Below, one piece after another: positions 6,669 through 9,265 of a DNA stretch of 9,265 bases. The DNA lies in assembly GCA_003022255.1 (NCBI GenBank), contig PXPA01000009.1:1-9265 (forward strand), given 5' to 3'. Within the stretch, counting starts at the first letter, position 1, and every line of letters starts with the position of its first letter. Made by a program: the position numbers and the translations under genes. Source of the DNA: Parcubacteria group bacterium SW_6_46_9. Its GTDB lineage: Bacteria; Patescibacteriota; Minisyncoccia; Phycocordibacterales; SW-6-46-9. The notes beneath the pieces were generated by a model. It saw nothing but the letters and a program-made list of their open reading frames with translations. It had not been told where the DNA came from and did no database searches.

Positions 6669-7238
6669 ATGAAGCAACTGTACTACACCCTTGCGGGTAT
6701 TTTAATCCTACTTGTTGGCTGGAGTATTTTGCTGATCCACGTACCGCCCACTGAGATAATTGCTTATCTGGGTGTTGAGAATGGGTTACTAGTTGCCTTT
6801 TTAGTATCGGCTTTTGGCGGCGTCTCAACAGCAACGTCAGTCAATTATTACGCCACGGTTATCACCCTGGCCGCCGGCGGCACCAGTATTTTCGCTTTAG
6901 GCATTGTTGCCGGAATCGGCATTACAATCGGTGACTCGTTATTTTATTACCTCGGGACTCGTGGCCACGAAATACTGACCAAAAAAGGATCGGAGTGGGC
7001 AAAAAAAGTTGAGGTGTGGGTCAACAAACAGCACCCCGTAATGATACAAGTAGGTGCGTACGTGTATACCGGTATCACACCGCTTCCCAACGACGTACTG
7101 ACGGTTGGTCTTGGCGTAGCGGAGTACTCGTACCGACGGCTGCTGCCGGCGTTACTTCTTGGTAATATTACCCTAACAATCCTTGTCGCTGCTTTTGCCA
7201 ACCAAATCGGGCTTATCCAGACGGTATTTGGGATCTAA
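6669..7238 (+). CDS. VTT/DedA-like (SNARE-associated type) membrane protein
   Basis: A 189-residue integral membrane protein. Helices fall roughly at 5-25, 36-53, 61-96 (a long hydrophobic stretch, probably re-entrant plus spanning) and 145-180. The segment AGIGITIGDSLFYYLGTRG (81-99) matches the family's G-x-x-x-GD-x-x-x-Y-x-x-G motif, and YTGITPLPNDVLTVGLGVAEY (133-153) the second conserved half with its proline-containing re-entrant region. The family is associated with lipid and undecaprenyl-phosphate transport; this member's substrate cannot be told. Its TPLPND where many members have a conserved Arg-x-x-P marks a divergent subgroup. It stands alone, convergent to the broken phosphoesterase with a 3-bp gap. 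Confidence 0.75.
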   Translation: MKQLYYTLAGILILLVGWSILLIHVPPTEIIAYLGVENGLLVAFLVSAFGGVSTATSVNYYATVITLAAGGTSIFALGIVAGIGITIGDSLFYYLGTRGHEILTKKGSEWAKKVEVWVNKQHPVMIQVGAYVYTGITPLPNDVLTVGLGVAEYSYRRLLPALLLGNITLTILVAAFANQIGLIQTVFGI

Positions 7239-7241
7239 ATT

Positions 7242-7633
7242 CTATGGGTAGAATCGCGTAAGATTTTTCGTTTCAGTATCAAAAATCGCCCACTCCGGCG
7301 GATGTGATCGGCGGGTCAACGCTCCCGGATTAATCAGGTGCGTGCCACCTATCCGCTCGTGCCGAAACTCATGTCAATATCACAGACTTCACCGTGAAAA
7401 ATGACGTTATCAGTATCCTCAGCTTCTGCCCATATGCCATCAATGTTATTGTCCATGTTCCCGCAAATCATATGAACTGGACCAGAAAATTCATCAAGGA
7501 TACCAACACCTTTCGGTCGGGTTAGATCGCCGGCAAACAGTATCACCTCACAACCTTCACCACTTGCAGTAGCGGTGGCATCACGCAAAGCATTCCAGTT
7601 GTCGTGAGAGTCGGATAACAGTGCTACTTTCAT
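7242..7633 (-). pseudogene. YfcE/MJ0936-type metallophosphoesterase, broken by deletion and frameshift
   Basis: The first frame (ATG 7633, 94 codons, stop 7349) begins like a calcineurin-type phosphoesterase: MKVALLSDSHDN, then FAGDLTRP and ICGNMDNN, the first three metal-binding motifs, and runs in register to about VIFHGEVCDID. From 7373 another frame continues with the family's C-terminus, HEFRHERIGGTHLINPGA and on to FYP, stopping at 7242-7244. Between them the stretch that normally holds a VTH histidine and the GHTH motif, some 30 residues by my recollection of the family, is gone; the second piece starts at what looks like the last His of GHTH. A single out-of-frame deletion explains both facts. 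The product cannot complete its metal site. It lies 63 bp behind the Gmad2-protein gene, probably the last gene of that operon. An assembly error is possible. Confidence 0.8.
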
Positions 7634-7696
7634 TTTTTACAGCAATTAACACAACATCATAGCTTGAAAGATGCTGGATCTTACACACCACCGAAA

Positions 7697-8641
7697 TTAC
7701 CGCTGAAAGCGAACCGGTATCTTCACCGCCATATCATGTTCCGGCTGCCCAGAAGGATTGTCCCGCCGGATTATCAGTAATCCTCGAGCACTTTGCGAGC
7801 CGGCATTTTCCGGCCGGCTAAATTCAAGTACACCGGAAAACGGTACAAAGTCTTCAGTCATCCAGGGGCTTTCGGCCGTTATTGTGTCCTCAGCGATAGT
7901 CTGGCCGTCCTGACTTTCCAGCTCCACGGGTGCGTTAGCCTCAAACAGCCACTGTCCACGGGCCTGGCCGCTAATTTCTAATGGTGAGCTAATAACCTGA
8001 TCGGGTGTCGGGCTTGCTACTGAAATCACGTCTTTTGCAGCCTCAGGCGTGTAGCGTATCGATCGTTGATCTGCTTGGTCACTTGACGAAGTTGCTGGAG
8101 TAGATGTCGGCATAGCTTCCGGTGAATCAGTCCACGCAAATGAATCAAGCACGTGTGCTCGTGATGATGAGCTGATATACTCGCTATTTCCCGTCACTTC
8201 AACAACACCGATCTTTCCTGGCCGGTAGATGATTTTTTTGGCAACCGGTGCGTTTTGCTTTTTCCCGAATAACGTCGCCGTTGTTGAGCCAACATTTGCG
8301 TCATTCAGGCTCTTTAGATTACGCGTTTCTTGAGATAATACCTCGTTAAAGCTTGAGTTGTCTGTATTATTGCGAGCGAAAACACGCACAGAACTGCTAG
8401 AGATGGCAAATGTCCGGCCGTCGTCGTTTGTCGGTTTTGATTCCGTTTGAAATGTGGACGGGACTTCAATACGGTAACCAAACCGTTCATTTTCGTACGT
8501 CTGCCACAAGATAGCGGTGTCATCATGAGTGTGACCATTAGCGTTGCCAGCTTCTTGGCTGCCGAAATCACTATACACAAAAATTGCTCCGGCTAGCACC
8601 AAAAAACCGATTGCCAATATAATTGTGATTGTTCGTCGCAT
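7697..8641 (-). CDS. Membrane-anchored protein with C-terminal Gmad2 domain
   Basis: A 314-residue protein. MRRTITIILAIGFLVLAGAIFVYS is an N-terminal signal anchor (helix about 4-23). Residues 48-170 start WQTYENERFGYRIEVPSTF, which looks like the PsbP-type or similar small beta domain often found in bacterial envelope proteins. A Ser/Thr/Pro linker follows (172-192). Residues 205-313 are a Gmad2 domain (Ig-like domain first described in spore-germination proteins): ISVASPTPDQVISSPLEISG, the WLFEAN segment, WMTEDFVPF (260-268) and DNPSGQPEHD (294-303). No sporulation genes are present, so an envelope role is more likely; the ligand is unknown. Unlike its neighbours it has no cysteine. The ATG at 8641 lies 22 bp after the upstream stop, suggesting cotranscription; no Shine-Dalgarno is visible. 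Confidence 0.88.
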   Translation of the reverse strand: MRRTITIILAIGFLVLAGAIFVYSDFGSQEAGNANGHTHDDTAILWQTYENERFGYRIEVPSTFQTESKPTNDDGRTFAISSSSVRVFARNNTDNSSFNEVLSQETRNLKSLNDANVGSTTATLFGKKQNAPVAKKIIYRPGKIGVVEVTGNSEYISSSSRAHVLDSFAWTDSPEAMPTSTPATSSSDQADQRSIRYTPEAAKDVISVASPTPDQVISSPLEISGQARGQWLFEANAPVELESQDGQTIAEDTITAESPWMTEDFVPFSGVLEFSRPENAGSQSARGLLIIRRDNPSGQPEHDMAVKIPVRFQR

Positions 8642-8663
8642 ACTTTAATTTGGTTTTTTGGGT

Positions 8664-8870
8664 TTAAGCCGTGCTCTCGTAGCACGTCTGATTGGTCTCG
8701 CTCCAGACATCACCACGCTGCAGGCACGTATCTCGATCAACTTTTATCTCTTGCTGAGTACTGCTGCCAGCGGACACTGCTAAGCTAACAAGAAGCAGCA
8801 CAAAGACGAGACCAATTAACGTTACTAAAATCTGTTGTTTTGTTGTCATTGACTTTGTGTCTGACATCAT
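8664..8870 (-). CDS. Small one-helix membrane protein with C-x13-C motif
   Basis: A 68-residue protein: polar N-terminus, one helix (about 13-34, ILVTLIGLVFVLLLVSLAVS), then a short outside segment ending CLQRGDVWSETNQTCYESTA. The two cysteines (49 and 63) bracket a G-D-x-W turn and could form a disulfide loop. I recall similar C-x3-G-x2-W-x6-C tails on small proteins in related genomes but know of no function. Two adjacent ATGs (8870 and 8867) are possible starts, and a third lies at 8849. A TACAAT box 4 bases upstream favours 8870 or 8867. It heads the probable operon with the Gmad2 protein and the phosphoesterase remnant. Confidence 0.7.
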   Translation of the reverse strand: MMSDTKSMTTKQQILVTLIGLVFVLLLVSLAVSAGSSTQQEIKVDRDTCLQRGDVWSETNQTCYESTA

Positions 8871-8874
8871 AAAA

Positions 8875-8880
8875 ATTGTA
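8875..8880 (-). promoter_or_regulatory. Extended -10 box of the 68-residue protein operon
   Basis: TACAAT on the minus strand, preceded by TGG (extended -10 pattern TGnTACAAT). It ends 4 bases before the ATG at 8870, so the RNA would begin within that codon. This makes the second ATG at 8867 the better leaderless start. Confidence 0.5.
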
Positions 8881-8894
8881 CCATAAAAACGTTC

Positions 8895-9009
8895 GCACCC
8901 GGCTTCTTGGCGGGTACGCTCGAATCCCAGCGCGATTCTCGCTCAATTCTCATCGCCAAATCGAAGACCATGCACTTGGCGATTCCGAAGCCCCGCCAAG
9001 AAGGGGTGC
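8895..9009. repeat. Inverted-repeat element 1 (18-bp interrupted stem, internal hairpins)
   Basis: GCACCC (8895-8900) pairs with GGGTGC (9004-9009). After a 2-base bulge, CTTCTTGGCGGG (8903-8914) pairs perfectly with CCCGCCAAGAAG (8992-9003). Inside are ATCGCCAA (8952-8959) with TTGGCGAT (8976-8983) and a weaker GAATC/GATTC hairpin (8922-8938). On the minus strand the outer stem is followed within 5 bases by five Ts (8889-8885), as at the end of a terminated small RNA. It could be a structured RNA, or a MITE-like palindromic element. Confidence 0.6.
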
Positions 9010-9149
9010 TCGGGTTAACATTAGATTTCCAACCGATATTTATAAAAACTACCTTCGTATCGAATCGCCATAACCAAAGCTAAATACAGCACAAACTTGC
9101 AGAAACTATCTAAGCAACTTCAAGTTGGGCATGAGTAACTGAGTGAGTA

Positions 9150-9265
9150 CCCCGCTTCTCATGTGCCTCTCGGAGCAGAATTGCATGGTTTCGCGCTAGC
9201 GAAAATATTGCGATAAAGCCGTGCGGCGACACTGGTCGACCCGGCTTTGTACATGAGAAGCGCGG
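9150..9265. repeat. Inverted-repeat element 2 (12-bp perfect stem closing two hairpins)
   Basis: CGCTTCTCATGT (9153-9164) pairs perfectly with ACATGAGAAGCG (9251-9262); after one mismatch two more C:G pairs (9150-9151 with 9264-9265) reach the window edge. The loop contains TTTCGC-GCTA-GCGAAA (9189-9204) and a longer hairpin (9215-9248) of AAAGCCG/CGGCTTT then GGCGAC/GTCG(A)CC around ACTG. A closed multi-branch fold suggests a structured RNA. Strand and identity are unknown. Confidence 0.55.

Larger units (their letters stand above)
8881..9265. other. Gene-free stretch with two large inverted-repeat structures
   Basis: No ORF here has a recognisable domain or a supported start. The stretch holds two separate multi-hairpin structures (8895-9009 and 9150-9265), joined by about 140 bases with a small palindrome CAACTT-C-AAGTTG (9115-9127). 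No tRNA cloverleaf, rRNA segment or CRISPR-like repeat was found. Confidence 0.5.

Noticed and set aside
7239..7254. Inverted repeat ATTCTA-TGGG-TAGAAT at the convergent stop codons, considered as a terminator.
   Set aside because: The stem is short and AT-rich and no T-run follows directly on either strand.
8670..8686. Hairpin CGTGCT-CTCGT-AGCACG at the end of the 68-residue protein gene, considered as a terminator.
   Set aside because: In the direction of transcription it is followed by A-rich, not T-rich, sequence; it may only be an mRNA structure between operon genes.
8848..8857. ATTGACTTTG identical to 2061-2070 in the divergent promoter repeat.
   Set aside because: It lies inside the coding start of the 68-residue protein without a second arm; a single 10-base match can be chance in AT-rich sequence.
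8895..9016. Possible tRNA, because of the TTCGA-like and CGAATCCC sequences.
   Set aside because: No 5-bp T-arm or 7-bp acceptor stem with correct spacing could be built on either strand.
8876..9073. Plus-strand frame of 65 codons over element 1.
   Set aside because: It has no recognisable domain or start signal and lies across the palindromic element; other frames here read equally well for similar lengths.
9215..9248. Hairpin resembling group II intron domain V (AAAGCCG stem and bulge).
   Set aside because: The loop is ACTG rather than a GNRA tetraloop, the bulge pattern does not fit, and no reverse transcriptase or other intron domain is visible.
9110..9265. Minus-strand reading frame open from the right edge for 51 codons, ending at TAG 9110-9112.
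   Set aside because: An open stretch of this length in one of three frames is not rare by chance, no domain is recognisable, and the region is dominated by hairpins. It could still be the end of a gene beyond the window.

Overview
The window looks like a fragment of a Patescibacteria (Candidate Phyla Radiation) chromosome. This rests on several things read from the sequence. Genes are small and tightly packed, with convergent neighbours that overlap by 4 bp or sit 3 bp apart. Shine-Dalgarno sequences are almost absent, and -10 boxes often lie a few bases before the start codon. The gene content is also typical: a Gmad2-domain protein, a MliC-like protein, large multidomain beta-rich surface proteins, a single-domain sortase, and small one-helix proteins ending in a two-cysteine motif. 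The lineage call is an inference; there is no rRNA or other phylogenetic marker here. Every ORF reads cleanly in the standard code.

Layout. Positions 1-110 (-) hold the 5' end of a membrane protein with a DoxX-like first helix. Positions 206-1459 (+) encode a secreted protein with a four-cysteine domain, a PKD-like domain and a C-terminal Ig-like domain. Converging on it, 1456-2016 (-) encodes a small membrane-anchored extracytoplasmic protein. Divergent from that, 2100-2780 (+) is a sortase, followed by 2845-5946 (+), a 1033-residue surface protein. That protein carries two more copies of the four-cysteine domain and ends in a VPYTG sorting signal. A bidirectional terminator separates it from a convergent MliC-like gene, 5950-6582 (-). 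An isolated VTT/DedA-like membrane protein lies at 6669-7238 (+). A probable minus-strand operon runs 8870 to 7242: a 68-residue one-helix protein, a Gmad2-domain protein, and a YfcE-like phosphoesterase broken by an internal deletion with frameshift. Positions 8881-9265 hold no convincing gene but contain two large inverted-repeat structures.

How the parts fit. Positions 206-5946 read as a cell-surface display locus. It holds one sortase, one adjacent substrate with a non-canonical VPYTG signal, one freely secreted paralogue sharing the substrate's main repeated domain, and a divergently transcribed membrane-anchored partner. The sortase and that partner share a promoter region in which a perfect 9-bp inverted repeat covers both -35 boxes. 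The most interesting signals are the four-cysteine domain family (three copies in two proteins), this symmetrical divergent promoter, the recurring leaderless-start pattern, the terminator embedded in a coding sequence, the broken phosphoesterase, and the unexplained structured DNA/RNA at the right end.
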